From Liolophura sinensis (taxonomy: Eukaryota; Mollusca; Polyplacophora; Chitonida; Chitonidae): a stretch of 64,000 nucleotides of DNA. A program made the position numbers and the translations under genes. Each line of letters begins with the position of its first letter. Within the stretch, counting starts at the first letter, position 1. Below the pieces are notes generated by a model that saw nothing but the letters and a program-made list of their open reading frames with translations, had not been told where the DNA came from and did not search any database. The stretch is taken from positions 21,835,704-21,899,703 of the forward strand of contig NC_088304.1 in the NCBI RefSeq assembly GCF_032854445.1, written 5' to 3'. Below are positions 14,901 through 26,300 of the stretch, piece after piece.

Positions 14901-16393
14901 TGGGCTTAACCCTGATTCAAAATTATCTTAAAAATATTTGACAGCTTAATATATTTTTTCCACTATTAAAGCTTTGGGGAATTACAATTCAAAACCATGT
15001 ATACAACAAAAAAACTGACCATATCAGCCTCCTTCTGAAACTCTGCCAGAGAATTGATATAGCCACTGGAGCTTAGGTAGTCTGCTATAGCTTTGTTCCT
15101 GGAGAAAAGACAACAGAAATTGTGTGGAAGTTCACCGGAGATACACAAAAGTAAACATACACTTATTCATATTTAGTTCATATTTGAAACTTCACAAAGA
15201 CACAAACAAAATCTTCAGCTAAATGTGGTTATTGTGGATTTTGGTCCACCTCTTGCAAAAAAAATTGTGTAGTACAGGCAGGGCCATATCAAGAAAAACA
15301 TTAAAGGTTATGATCCTAAACTTTAATGGTGACACTATGACGATGCATAAAGAAATTTTAAAAATGCAACTCAAAATGATGCTTTCTAAGAGCTTTTAAG
15401 TCTGAACAAAAAAAAAATTTGAATTAAAACTTAACTTTTCATTGGTAACCCATCATATTTTTGTTTAATTTACTTGCTAGTTTCAATATAGCTTATTTTG
15501 TTTGGCCAGCCAACACATTAGGAGCCCAAACATTTTCCAGAACTAAAATGACTCAAGATAAGGCCCGGATAGGTTCAATGGGTGCTCTAATGAGGAAGAT
15601 GGAAAGGTCTACACCAATTTACTGAAATCTATGTAGGGCATAAACCCTATTTGCAGACAAAAACTTCCCTTCTCAAATCTGAAAACAAAAATGGTCACAT
15701 TGACACCCATAGCAAATTGCACTTCATGTCTCTACAACTTATTCTGTCATAGTAGTTACAGGCTAACTTAGCTGAGTCAGCTTCATGAAACCAGCCCCAC
15801 ATATTGCAGATATTAAATTTAATCTGTAATTTAACATCATAGATATTAAAAAGCCACTCTGGTCAGAATACAAATTGCGTAGAAATATTACAATGATATG
15901 AAAAAAATCCTACAGAGTAAGCCAAACACTATGCTTCAATAGGATTTTGATGAAGACCGTTATTTAACCCATATATCTGAAGATTCCTTGAAAAACAAAA
16001 TCTTCGGCTGTGTTCGTATAATTTTCCTGATGTGACATGATAATATTCCCTGCAAGATGTCAAATATCAGTTTTAATTCACTGCAATATTTTCACAATTT
16101 AGGAAAGCACTTCGGTCTATCCCAGTCTTTATCAATAATTCACCTTGCTTTTATGTCACAGATGTTTTGACACCAAGGTAGCAATTCAAAACAGCAATTT
16201 TACCAGTGTACATTAGAATGGTCATGGAGCTTCACAGTACATGGATACAATGCAGAGTTCAAATTCACTCCATTTTCTTATCTGCCTAGTGCACAACCAC
16301 CATACTTTTTTCCAGGCTCTAAAATCCCAGTCCCTGTTGATAACCAAACAGCCATACTTACAGCTCTTCACGTTGTCTTTGAGAGAGAACCAT
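5960..16393 (-). CDS. PAFAH1B1: LIS1 / platelet-activating factor acetylhydrolase IB regulatory subunit, 12 coding exons
   Basis: LIS1 binds cytoplasmic dynein and regulates its motor activity at microtubule ends, nuclei and kinetochores; it is also the non-catalytic subunit of PAF acetylhydrolase IB. Coding exons in transcript order: 16393-16362, 15098-15020, 14603-14529, 13591-13385, 13133-13037, 12475-12404, 11018-10916, 10056-9960, 7932-7801, 7122-7024, 6589-6433, 6033-5960. All phases join without a break into 407 aa (human has 410). It starts [11 protein letters not shown] and ends QSVKVWECR, as the family does. A LisH motif covers about residues 7-39 ([11 protein letters not shown]) and a coiled coil about 50-82. 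Seven WD40 repeats follow, opening at GHRSPV, GHTDSV, GHDHNV, GHREWV, EHEHVV, GHDNWV and AHAHFV. Each intron is GT-AG except the one after exon 3, which starts GC. An acceptor just above 16,560 suggests a separate 5' UTR exon. A TTTATT at 5231-5236 (AATAAA on this strand) is a possible poly(A) signal. Identification is very secure. Confidence 0.96.
6796..6956. mobile_element. MITE-like element, family 1
   Basis: A 17-bp perfect terminal inverted repeat: TTAAAGGGATACAGAAT at the left end and ATTCTGTATCCCTTTAA at the right. If the outer TTAA is a target duplication, a piggyBac-type origin is possible, but the TIR could simply include it. It lies in a LIS1 intron. A diverged second copy is at 19,799-19,990. 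Confidence 0.75.
8780..8990. repeat. 49-bp tandem repeat, about 4 copies
   Basis: CTTTAGGGTCTGCCCTT recurs at 8782 (diverged), 8831, 8880 and 8929, with a partial at 8978, a constant 49-bp step including AACACTGCCAGTGTAA. It lies in LIS1 intron 8, away from any exon edge. Confidence 0.85.
9358..9645. mobile_element. Two old SINE family A fragments in opposite orientation
   Basis: 9358-9460 is a diverged reverse copy (ATTTATTTATTTAACTGATT, then TTCACTTATACGATGG). 9505-9645 is a diverged forward copy (GGGAAGGTCTGCCA, GTGAAATATTTTTGAGCAC, CAATCAAATAC). Both lie in the LIS1 intron between exons 8 and 9. Confidence 0.7.
9686..9928 (-). mobile_element. SINE family A copy with target-site duplication
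   Basis: A nearly full reverse copy, from a T-rich tail and CTGATTGGTGTTTTACCC to the remains of the tRNA-like head (GGCCACACAGGGCCCC). The direct repeat ATCATGTTTA flanks it at 9676-9685 and 9929-9938. It ends only about 30 bases from the LIS1 exon at 9960. Confidence 0.85.
10612..10830. mobile_element. MITE-like element, family 2 (degraded)
   Basis: It starts ACCCTAATTCTTCTAATTTT and shares a long internal block (GATATTGAGTTTCTTTTTTT, then CACATGGTTAG-CCATCTAATGA and ATATCTTTACTTTTCCA) with 28,555-28,776, where both inverted ends are clear. Confidence 0.65.
11420..11665. repeat. Local tandem duplication in a LIS1 intron
   Basis: AATCCATATTTGCTAATC..TAGCTCAAATTATTGCC occurs at about 11,426 and again at about 11,573, roughly 80 bases matching with about 10 differences, at a spacing of about 147. 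Confidence 0.8.
11681..11869. mobile_element. MITE-like element, family 3
   Basis: Begins TTCTTCAACCTTTTCAAC and ends GTTGAAAATGTTGAAGA, an imperfect inverted terminal pair. Related copies are at 32,049-32,280, 45,566-46,030 and 47,934-48,328. Confidence 0.6.
13868..14134 (-). mobile_element. SINE family B copy
   Basis: Reverse copy with a tRNA-like head at 14,075-14,134 (on the minus strand CAGTTGGTAGAGCATCAGC, then a B-box-like GATCCAGGATCAATCC). The body (AAAGAGGAAGTTGTAAC, TTGGCGTTCAGCGTGAAGG, GAGCGGTGGAAATC) is shared with 20,905-21,321. The 3' tail is missing here. Confidence 0.8.
14141..14368. repeat. 36/30-bp tandem repeat, about 6 copies
   Basis: ATGTAAATAATGCAC-ATACTGACACAAATACATGTA repeats with a 6-bp length variant. 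It sits between the family B SINE and the LIS1 exon at 14529, about 160 bases from that exon's donor. Confidence 0.85.
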
Positions 16394-18269
16394 ACTGATC
16401 TGCTGTTAGTCAACAATAGTGGTGAAAAGATGGGTGAAAGAGAAGTCTTATGTTTGCAAAGGCTTTCTCCTTGAAGAAAATGTGAAACCTGTCAGCTGAC
16501 GATATCGCGCGAAAAGTATTTCTTGATAGGTTCGAAACTTTGTCAGCACGTCCTGTTGTACCTGAAAGCAAAGAAAAATTACTGTTACAAAAAACACCAA
16601 AATCAGACAAACATGCCCAATACTTTTAAATTTAAGACATTTAAATTACCACAGAGCAAGAATGAATAGATCAGGTTCGAACTTCCACGTGTCACACATG
16701 GTTGATGATGCTTCACACCGTACAGGGTTAATTTTTCATCGAATCTTGCAAGAGTTGAAACTAAACTTGTACTAAACTTGGTCACACTGGAATTAAATTT
16801 CAAATTTCTTGTATATGTAAAATGGCACTATAAGCAATTTTCTCAAGGGAACTGAGCTACAACATGTAGGTTGTATCAAAAACAAATACCCAATTCTTCA
16901 TACAAGTACAGATGTTACTGATATCTTAATTAATCACCCTTTTTTTAATGTTTCTTTATGGGATTCTCTTAACTTTGATTTACACAAATAATTTTGTCCT
17001 CAAAAAACGAGGCCAACTGCAATTCATATTTGTACATTGAGAAATCTGCACATTTTCTGAGGAAGAAATATTAAAGAAATTAACACATGCAACAAACATG
17101 TAAGTATGCAGATTTAGAACAAAATAATATGCCAGAAAGGAAAATCATGCTGTGAAATAAGATCATTAAGAAAACAAGATATAATTGATTTCATAGTCAT
17201 TGGTCTTTTTATAATGATGTACCTAAGAATATTTCACTTCTGTGATGGCTGACATACACTGTTATCATGGTGGTATGTTGTTTATAATACAAAACCATTC
17301 TACAAAGATAATGCAGTGAATATGTATGCATTTACATCGTACATAACAAGTTTTCAGTCTTATGATGAAAAATTTACGTCAATCCCTTTTCCTGTCAAAA
17401 AACCCTGACTTCCTACAGAATTAATCTATAGCGCAGCGTTTCATTTTGTTTGGGTACTAAGGTACTCCTAAACGACAGAGGACAGGATGGAATCCAACCC
17501 TGGATGTTCCTGCAAAAGAGGCAACAAACATCTAGTGCAAACCACTGCATGTTGTCTGCTGTTGATAATAACGAGCTAGTGATGTTTAGCATTATCAATA
17601 CTGTCAATGAACAGAGTTATCAAGTTTGATTAGTTACAGCAGACACAGGAGTCATTATCCTCATAACAAAGCCACCGTCAAACTGGCAGCAGGCCAGATA
17701 TGTTCCTCATGCACGGCAATATGTGATAACTCACTCAGCAAGCACTGCCAAAATCTTGATACAGGTAAAATTATGCACCAAGCGGCGTGAAATAAAGAAT
17801 ATCAACATCGGCTGATCTGTTTCTGCAACCTGTACATACTGTCTACTTACCCTATTATCCAGACTGGTAGACTGTCTTTTAGGAAATTTTACCAATACAC
17901 TACTAAGATAACCAACTAATGTCTTCATTCTAGCTTATTGAAAAGAAAATTATCAACAGATTTCCTTTTTGGATGAATTCACAACCCAAATCTCTTCGAA
18001 TAAGTTAACAGCCTGTAACTGTACAAAGTCAAACTGTCAGGTAACACTAGACTGGTTAGTATCACAACAACAACAACAACATGGACTGTCATTTCCAGTT
18101 GAGCTCTCACTAGGCGAGCCGTTCAAAATTATCAAAACGTTGCACAAGATTCAAAGAGTTAAAATCTTGAATGACATGTAAATAAGTATGTGTATCGCAT
18201 GCGATTACTTCTTAAACTATCGGAAATATGGTCAAACCGGTATGAGAAGACTCATCACTAATTATGAAT

Positions 18270-18740
18270 GAAGTCATTATTCCAGGCGGCCATCTTTTGA
18301 GGTCACAGCCGAGAAATAAACGACAGAGAATTGTCGAACAGATGAAAACCCGACAGACGATCGAACGAAAATAAGAGGATACATCAGCCTACTTTAAGGA
18401 TAAATAGATGACATTATTCTGTTGGGCCAGGGACGACAGCCAGCTGTAAATATCGGATAATTTATCCCAACTTCCACACGTTAAGGCTCCAAATCGCCGT
18501 TTGCGCAGACAGGCTTGCGCATAGCGGAAATTGTGATTTGGAACTTACGGAAATTAACGATGCGTGACGACCGTTTACGATCGTTTACACTCGCATCTTT
18601 CCTAGGCGGAAGGGGACTTTCGGAACCCTAGCACATTACAAACTGCAAAGGGAAAATTAAGGTTTCCGATGCAGAGCATGTTCTATGGAAAGGTACAAGA
18701 CTCCTAACAAAAACACATGGCCGCGAAACGTTAGTCGAGC
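18270..18740. promoter_or_regulatory. Putative bidirectional promoter between LIS1 and METTL16
   Basis: This stretch lies between the divergent LIS1 and METTL16 genes and is visibly richer in CG dinucleotides than its surroundings. Read on the minus strand it carries CAAAAGATGGCCGCC near 18,285-18,299, a YY1-like motif in the orientation often seen just inside animal transcription starts. That would fit a LIS1 start there. The METTL16 5' end is probably near 18.6-18.8 kb, because the coding exon at 20,335 is preceded by a splice acceptor at 20,321-20,322 and so needs an upstream non-coding exon. The exact starts and first-exon donors could not be fixed by eye. Confidence 0.45.
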
Positions 18741-19798
18741 GCATTTGCAATTCTTGACATTTAATTCATTGTCATTTGCGCAAAATTTGTTTGTTTCTGT
18801 GGAAGATTAGAATGTGAACGTAACATCTTTAAATCGTACATGTACACTGCTATAGACATTCGAGTTGTCACTGAAGTGGCGACATATTTTGAGGAAATTA
18901 TCTTGAAGCTCCTCCAGCTAAATATCTTTACTGTAAATCATGAAATTCCAGGAAGGTTAATCAAGCCCCGTTTAATTCTCAGACGATGTACTTGTTTTAC
19001 CAATTTGCGAAATGACATGATTTTTGTCAAAAGCTTCCAATCGCAGGGTTGTTGATACTAGAGTTTGTCTTGTTATCTTTCTGTAAGTCCATTTTACAAA
19101 TCACATTGGTTTGGCTTTTCACTTATGTCACCGGTATCTACATGTCATTTACGCTTACTACAGGTTTCAGGCTTAAATGAGTACAACTAAATTCGCAACT
19201 TTTGTGATTATCTTTTAGGTACCTAGAGAAAAATATCTCTGATGATACCTGTGGAAAAGCAATGGAATTCCACCGATAAATATTGCCAGAATTATGTATA
19301 CAAGGAAGCACATTTAATTTTCTACTAAATTCTGCTTTTTTGCCAGCAGATTAGATCATCTTGATTGGTGTTTATTTTCCTTATAGTTAACATGTAATAC
19401 TTTAATAACCTTTGTTGAACTGCTTTTGTATTTTCCCTGTAATGAGAGTCAAGTAGACCAGCTATAATACCCGTAAAACTACTACATGTAAAACTAACCA
19501 TGAGATATGTATGACTTCCAAATACAACTTTGAGTGTGGTCTTCACTGACTTATTTGTCAAGCACATCCTTCTCTTGCTGCGTGTTGTAGCTTTAGTGTA
19601 CTTAAACTGGAACTGGATACAGTTTCACAGCTTGCAAGTAAACTAGCCTCCAACATGCACTGTAAGTTGGTTGTGGCTCTGCATTAGAAGGATCATCTTT
19701 TACTTGGTGAAGGACAGTAGCTCTTGGCTTTGTTTTGTCTATCTGGAAGCCTGACTACCATCATTTATATGTGGTTGAAATGTCCTTGAAAAACAAAA

Positions 19799-19990
19799 AA
19801 AAGGGATGCAGAATCGATTCTGAATGGTTGATGTGAGAGATAGGCAAGCCGAGGCTATGCGTAGCATAAACTGGTTTTTAGGTATGTATGTATTATACAT
19901 GTATTCAAGCATGACCAAGGCTGCTGGGTTAAACCAAGGGAATCCTGTCTCCACTGTCAGCCAATCAGGATCCATTCTGTTTGCTTTTAA
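19799..19990. mobile_element. MITE-like element, family 1, diverged copy
   Basis: AAGGGATGCAGAATC at the left and CCATTCTGTTTGCTTTT at the right are degraded TIRs. Inside, GAGAGATAG, TTTTTAGGTATG, TTCAAGCATGACCAA and GGGTTAAACC match the copy at 6,796-6,956. Confidence 0.7.
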
Positions 19991-20334
19991 GAAAAGGAAG
20001 TTAATTATGAGAAGGTTGATTATTTGATCCTTTTTTTGCTTGAATTACCTGAAATGGTTTTTGGCTAGTGGACTTTAATTTAGCAGTGTTTTTTAAAATT
20101 TAGTAGTGCTTGCTAGTGGCAGAAGCCATTGGTTTTCTTTACACCATTAAACAATATGATATATTTATTGTGAATGAAAAAGATGGCTTAACATCAGAGG
20201 TACAGTGCGTACAGGCATGGTTATGATGTTGTCATCTCGGTCGTAAATCATGTATGTAATTTTCTGAGTCTGGAGATATATGAGTCTACAGTATCAAAAC
20301 TTATTTTGTTTTAAAATTTCAGGTAATAAAGACC

Positions 20335-23300
20335 ATGGCTCTTAACAAGTTTATGCACCCAAGAAACATCTACAAGAAGCCCCCAGACTTCAAACAGTTG
20401 GCTGTTGATTGGCCAGAGTTCAGGAAACATGTGACTCAAGAGCTGAATGGGAAAGTCACGCTAGACTTTAAAAATGCTGATGCTCTTCGCTGTTTGACTA
20501 AGATTTTGTTGAAGAAAGACTTTGGACTGGACGTAGATATGCCTCTTGATCGCCTAATTCCCACCATCCCTCAGAGGGTTAATTATATTCTGTGGCTGGA
20601 GGACGTCCTGCACGAGTCCAAGCTGGAAAGTGGTCAACCAGTAAGAGGAATTGACATAGGTTTGTACAGTAAACATGGATGTATCTTAAAGGATAAATGA
20701 AATGACTGTCTAAACTGCAGATTAGGGGAAATGAAGACAGTTGTGCGCCCTTATAAGGTTCATGAATCAATCAGAATGTGTCTTGTCACTTAAGGTATGC
20801 TAAAGTTTAGGTGAAATACAGTATGTTCCTCAGACAGGGGAGCAGTATCCTCTGGGCTCTTGGTGCAGTCTGACATGTAAAGACATAAACTGTATTAGAC
20901 CAGCCCCGACAACACAGTTGGTAGAGCATCCGCTTCGGGAGCGGTAGATCCAGGTTCTATCCTGGTTTCAGTCACACCAAAGACTTTAAAAGAGGAAGTT
21001 GTAACGTTCTCGCTTGGCGTTCAGCATGAAGGGGTTAGTGCAAAGACTGGTTGACCTGTATCGGTAGTGCAAAGACTGGTTGACCCATATCGGTAGTGCA
21101 AAGACTGGTTGACCCGTATCGGCATACGGGGTGGGGCGGGGCAGGGCAGCTTACTTGACTTCGGTAAGGCATCTCAGTGAAGCAGCACTAGATAAAAGAG
21201 CGGTGGAAATCAGTGCTGCAACAAGGAGGCACATTACATGCAGTCTAAGGATTCCTTTGTCATCATATGACTGAAAAATTGTTAAGTACAACGTTAAACC
21301 CCAAGCACTCACTCACTCACTATAACTGTTTTGCTCACCCAGGAAGTGGGGCTTCCTGTGTTTACCCTCTCCTCGGTTGTAAGATGAACAATTGGCATTT
21401 CCTGGCAACTGAGGTGGATGAAGAAAATCTGGTCTACGCTCGTCAAAATGTTGAAAAAAACAGATTTTCTGAGATGATAACAGGTAATTTTTTTTTCAGC
21501 TTTTTTTAAGGTCTAAAATTTTTCTTTTATTACAAGGTGTTATTTATAACTGTCTGTTCTATTTCTGCCAGCAATGAATTGGGTTTCCTTATGGGTAGTG
21601 TATTATATTGTTATATTTTACTGTGAAATATCCTTGGCTCAGTTGGTTAGCGCGCTTTCGCAGCGTAAAAACCCATGAGTCTCTCACCAATGCGGTCGCC
21701 GTGAGTTCAAGTTCAGCTCATGCTGGCTTCCTCTCCGGTTGTACGTGGAAAGGTCATGCAGCAACCTGCGGATGGTCGTGGGTTTCCCCCAGGCTATGCC
21801 TGGTTTCCACCCACCATAATGCTGGCCACCGTCATATAAGTGAAATATTCTTGAGTACGGCATAAAACACCAATCAAATAAATAAGTAAATTTGGACTAT
21901 GTATAAAGATACATGTTAGTGAAAGTAAATATATCACTATTGTCACCTGGTAGACATCTGTGACCAAGAGGAGGAACATGACTCGAGAGTCTCTAACCAG
22001 TGCAGTTGCTGTGAGTTCAAGTACAGCTCCTGCTGGCTCTCTCTCCAATTATTGTTTTTGCTCTGCCGAGTTTCCACCCACCAAAAGTGAGTTATGAAAA
22101 TATGTGAAAAATGGTGAAGTATTCCATAGTATGATGTAAAAACGCCAATCAAATAAACAATAAAAAAATTAACTAAATGGCAAAAGAAAGCAGGATTTTG
22201 ATAGTATAGGATTTTTATGATCAGTGATTTTTGCAAACTTTATGTTTAGCCACCAAATACAGACTAAGTATTAAATTGCTTTAATGCACTGTTATATAAA
22301 TGCTTTCAATACAGTGTTTATCCAACAAAATGCAATGTTTTTTTAATAAAATGTGACTTTGTAAAGTCTGAAATGTTACATTTTTGCAGTTGGATATCAT
22401 CCTACCTAACAAACCTCAAAAGACTTTTCTAAGATCAATAGACTTCCCAGAATCAGGCAAAATGAGCAAAATAGGTCAGTTACATAATTGATTCCTTTTG
22501 ATGTGGCATTTCAGTTCAGAAAGTGTCACCTGAATCTGTACTTGCTGGTGTGGTGACGGAGACCTCAGCGCCATTTGATTTCTGTATGTGTAACCCACCG
22601 TTCTTTGCGGACCACATGGAAGCACAGGGTCTGACGTCCCGCAGTGATGATCGCCCTGACCCCCGCTCATCCAGCATGGCCAGCTGTGTGGAGCAGATCG
22701 CAGATGGCGGAGAGGTCGCATTTGTGAAAAAAATGATCTACGAAAGCCTTGAACTTAAAGATAAAATCAGGTAATGGTTGAATTTCTGATGGCACTGAGG
22801 AGGAGTAAAGATAGTAAACAGTTGTACTTGGGATACTTCGAAGTATTTGAATTTTGTTGAAGGTTTTCAAAACCTTGAAAGTCCTTGTTAAAGATAAGTC
22901 TTTGAAAGTTTTTCAATGATATACGTCGTATTTCATTATTAACCTGCGGATGGACGTGGGTTTCCCAGGGACCTTGCCCAGTTTCATGCCACCATAATGC
23001 TGGCTTCCATCATATAAGTAAAATATGCTTGAGTACGGTGTAAAACACCAATTTTATTATCTTTCAATTGGACCAATAAATATCTACCAAAGTACTATCC
23101 ATTAATCTCAGCTTGAAGGTTTGTAATGCAATGTAATGGTCCTGGAAATTGCTTAAAAACAAGGAATATTATGTTCATGATAATCCTTGAAAATCATTGT
23201 TTTTCACGTTGGGATTCCTGGATGAAATTGTTCTTAGAGAATGTGAAAATATTTGGCCACATGTTTTGAAATAACGGAATGTATTTTTTGACACCTGCAG

Positions 23301-26300
23301 TGTCACAGTCAGGCTGTCAACAAAAACTACCCAATCAGCTCTTCAATAAAGGTCTTTAAACAGAAGTTTTATACAGTATTCATTATACTTTTATTTCCCC
23401 TAATTCTGGATTGGTAGTATTCATAAAAATTGTTTACATTTATGTTACCCTTAGGTTTATGTTTCTTTTTGTTAGGATATTCACCAGCATGCTTGGTAAA
23501 AAATCCAGTTTAGTTCCGTTGAAAAATGAGCTGAGACTTCTTAAGGTAAGAGTAGGTCAACCTGTTGTCCAAAAGAAACCACATTATATTGTTTACCATG
23601 ATGTTTACACATGACGTGGCGTCCTTGGGTAAAGTATGATTGTTTAAAAGAGGAAATATAAGCAGTCCATTTTGGAACAATGCAAGTATTTTAATATTAC
23701 TTACATTATAAAGGCAAGCATTTTAGCACCCCAGCTGCCTTTTGTCACACCAGTGTGATATAATCAACAGAACATATGAGGAATAGATAAGGGAATTCGT
23801 AAGTAAACAGCCCATTCAGTGTCCTGTCTGGGTGGGGTGTCATGTGTGTCGTATCTTGGTGTTCCGCTCACAGCTCACTGACACCCTGATTGGCTCTGTC
23901 AACTCAAGTGTTATTCTTAAGTGCCCAGCCTGGATGAAGTGTCATGTCTGGTGTCTTGGTGGTCGAGTGAACCAGTACACCGTGTCTGTGTGGGGTGTCA
24001 TGTATGGTGTTGTTGGCATGGTGATGAGCTCACAGCCCTTACTGGCTCATTGAGTTAAATTGTTACTCTGAAACGTCCAGTCTGGATCCAGTGTCATGTT
24101 TGGTGTCTTGTGCACGTTGCACTAGTTAGTGAAGCAGATTCCGGCTTGCTGGGGCCGTTGCTGGCTCAGTCAGGTAAAATGTTGTTCTTGATACAGCAGA
24201 CTGGCCTCTGTTCAGTGAACTTGAGATCAGTCAGATCAAAGTCTTGCAAGTTTACTTCTGGCTTTAAGTCAGGAGGTTTGTCTGATCCTTTGTTTAGACC
24301 TGGTTTCCTCCCCTTGTTTCCACCAGTGGTTTCCTCCACTCGTTTTCACTACTCGTTTCCTCCGCAGTAAACCTGACCACAAACATGAGAGTTAAAATTC
24401 CTGAGAACAACAATAAGTAAATAAATACTTAGATCCATTTTTATTGAGACTGGCCTACTGCAAGGACAGACCGTCATGTTATGATCAAAACAGTTGTGAT
24501 GTTAAAACCCAGAGAAATGGTCGGAACCTGCCTGTGTTTGTTTTGCAGGTTCCAAAGTTCAGTAGTACAGAGTTCTGTCAGGGTAAAACGATGAGGTGGG
24601 GGATAGGCTGGTCATATGATGAGACAGTTGTCTTCCCTGTGAGTGCTGTGCAAAACTGTTATCATTCTACCAGGCCCCGTTGTTTGAAAGTGTATTATCA
24701 GTTAAGCCCGGGATTAACATCAGTGTAGATTAAAATGCCATTAGGTTTGTAATAGGCCAAGACTGGTCCTAGATTTAAGCCCGGCTTCACTTAATACGCC
24801 TTTGAGCAATTGACCCCTGTCTTGAAGCCATTGTGAATACCTAAGTGAGATGGCTATAGTTTCATGTTAAGAGAAAGCCATTGTGTCAAGTAATTCGAAG
24901 GAGAAAAGTATCTTGTGCACAGTATTTCCTGAATTCACGTACAGTGTATGTGTATGAAAATGCAGGTTTGAATTCAGGCCATGTGTTAAAGATTGCAAGT
25001 AGTTATTTACTTAATTCAATTTTGATTGGTCAGAAATGCAGCCTTTTTTCTTCTTTCAAGTTATGTCTGGATTCTCTTTCTTCCCATCAGAAATCACTGT
25101 TCCAAGAAAAAAAGAAGGACAAGCCACCACTGGTTTATGTGATTCCGGAAACTGGCCCATGGCAGAGTTACAGTGTGGAGAGTGTGACACAGGTCATCAC
25201 CAAACATCTACAGCAGCTTCAGGTGAGTGCTGGGAGATTTCTGTTGTCAAGGTAACAGTGGAGGAGTTAGTGTGGAGAGTGTGACAGAAGTCATAACCAA
25301 ACATTTACAGCAGCTTCAGGAGAGTGCTGGGAGATTTCTGTTGTCAAGGTAACAGTGGAGGAGTTAGTGTGGAGAGTGTGACAGAAGTCATCACCAAACA
25401 TTTACAGCAGCTTCAGGTGAGTGATGGGAGATTTCTGTTGTCAAGGTAACAGTGGAGGAGTTAGTGTGGAGAGTGTGACAGAAGTCATCACCGAACATCT
25501 ACAGCAGCTTCAGGTGAGTGCTGGGAGATTTCTGTTGTCAAGGTAACAGTGGAGGAGTTTGTGTGGAGAGTGTGACAGAAGTCATCACCAAACATTTACA
25601 GCAGCTTCAGGTGAGTGCTGGGGGATTTCTGTTGTCAAGGTAACAGTGGAGGAGTTAGTGTGGAGAGTGTGACACAGGTCATCAGGGAAAATCTACAACA
25701 GCTTCAGGTGAGTGATCGGAGATTTCTGTTGTCAAGGTAACAGTGGAGGAGTTAGTGTGGAGAGTGTGACAGAAGTCATCAGGGAACATCTACAACAGCT
25801 TCATGTGAGTGATGGGAGATTTCTGTTGTCATGATAACTGAAGAGGAGGTACAGTGTAGAGAGTGTGACACAGCGCATAATAGGACATCTACAACAGCTA
25901 CAGGTGAGTGATAGGAGATTTCAGTTATCATGGTAACTGTAGAGGAGGTACAGTGTGGAGAGTGTGGCACAGCACATAATAGGACATCTCCAACAGCTAC
26001 AGGTGAGTTATAGGAGATTTCAGTTATCATTGTAACTGAAGAGGAGTTACAGTGTGGAGAGCGTGACACAGCACATAATAGGACATCTCCAACAGCTACA
26101 GGTGAGTGATAGGAGGTTTCAGTTATCATGGTAACTGTAGAGGAGGTACACTGTGGAGAGTGTGGCACAGCACATAATAGGACATCTTCAACAGCTACAG
26201 GTGAGTGATAGGAGATTTCAGTTATCATGGTAACTGTAGAGGAGGTACAGTGTGGAGAGTGTGGCACAGCACATAATAGGACATCTCCAACAGCTACAGG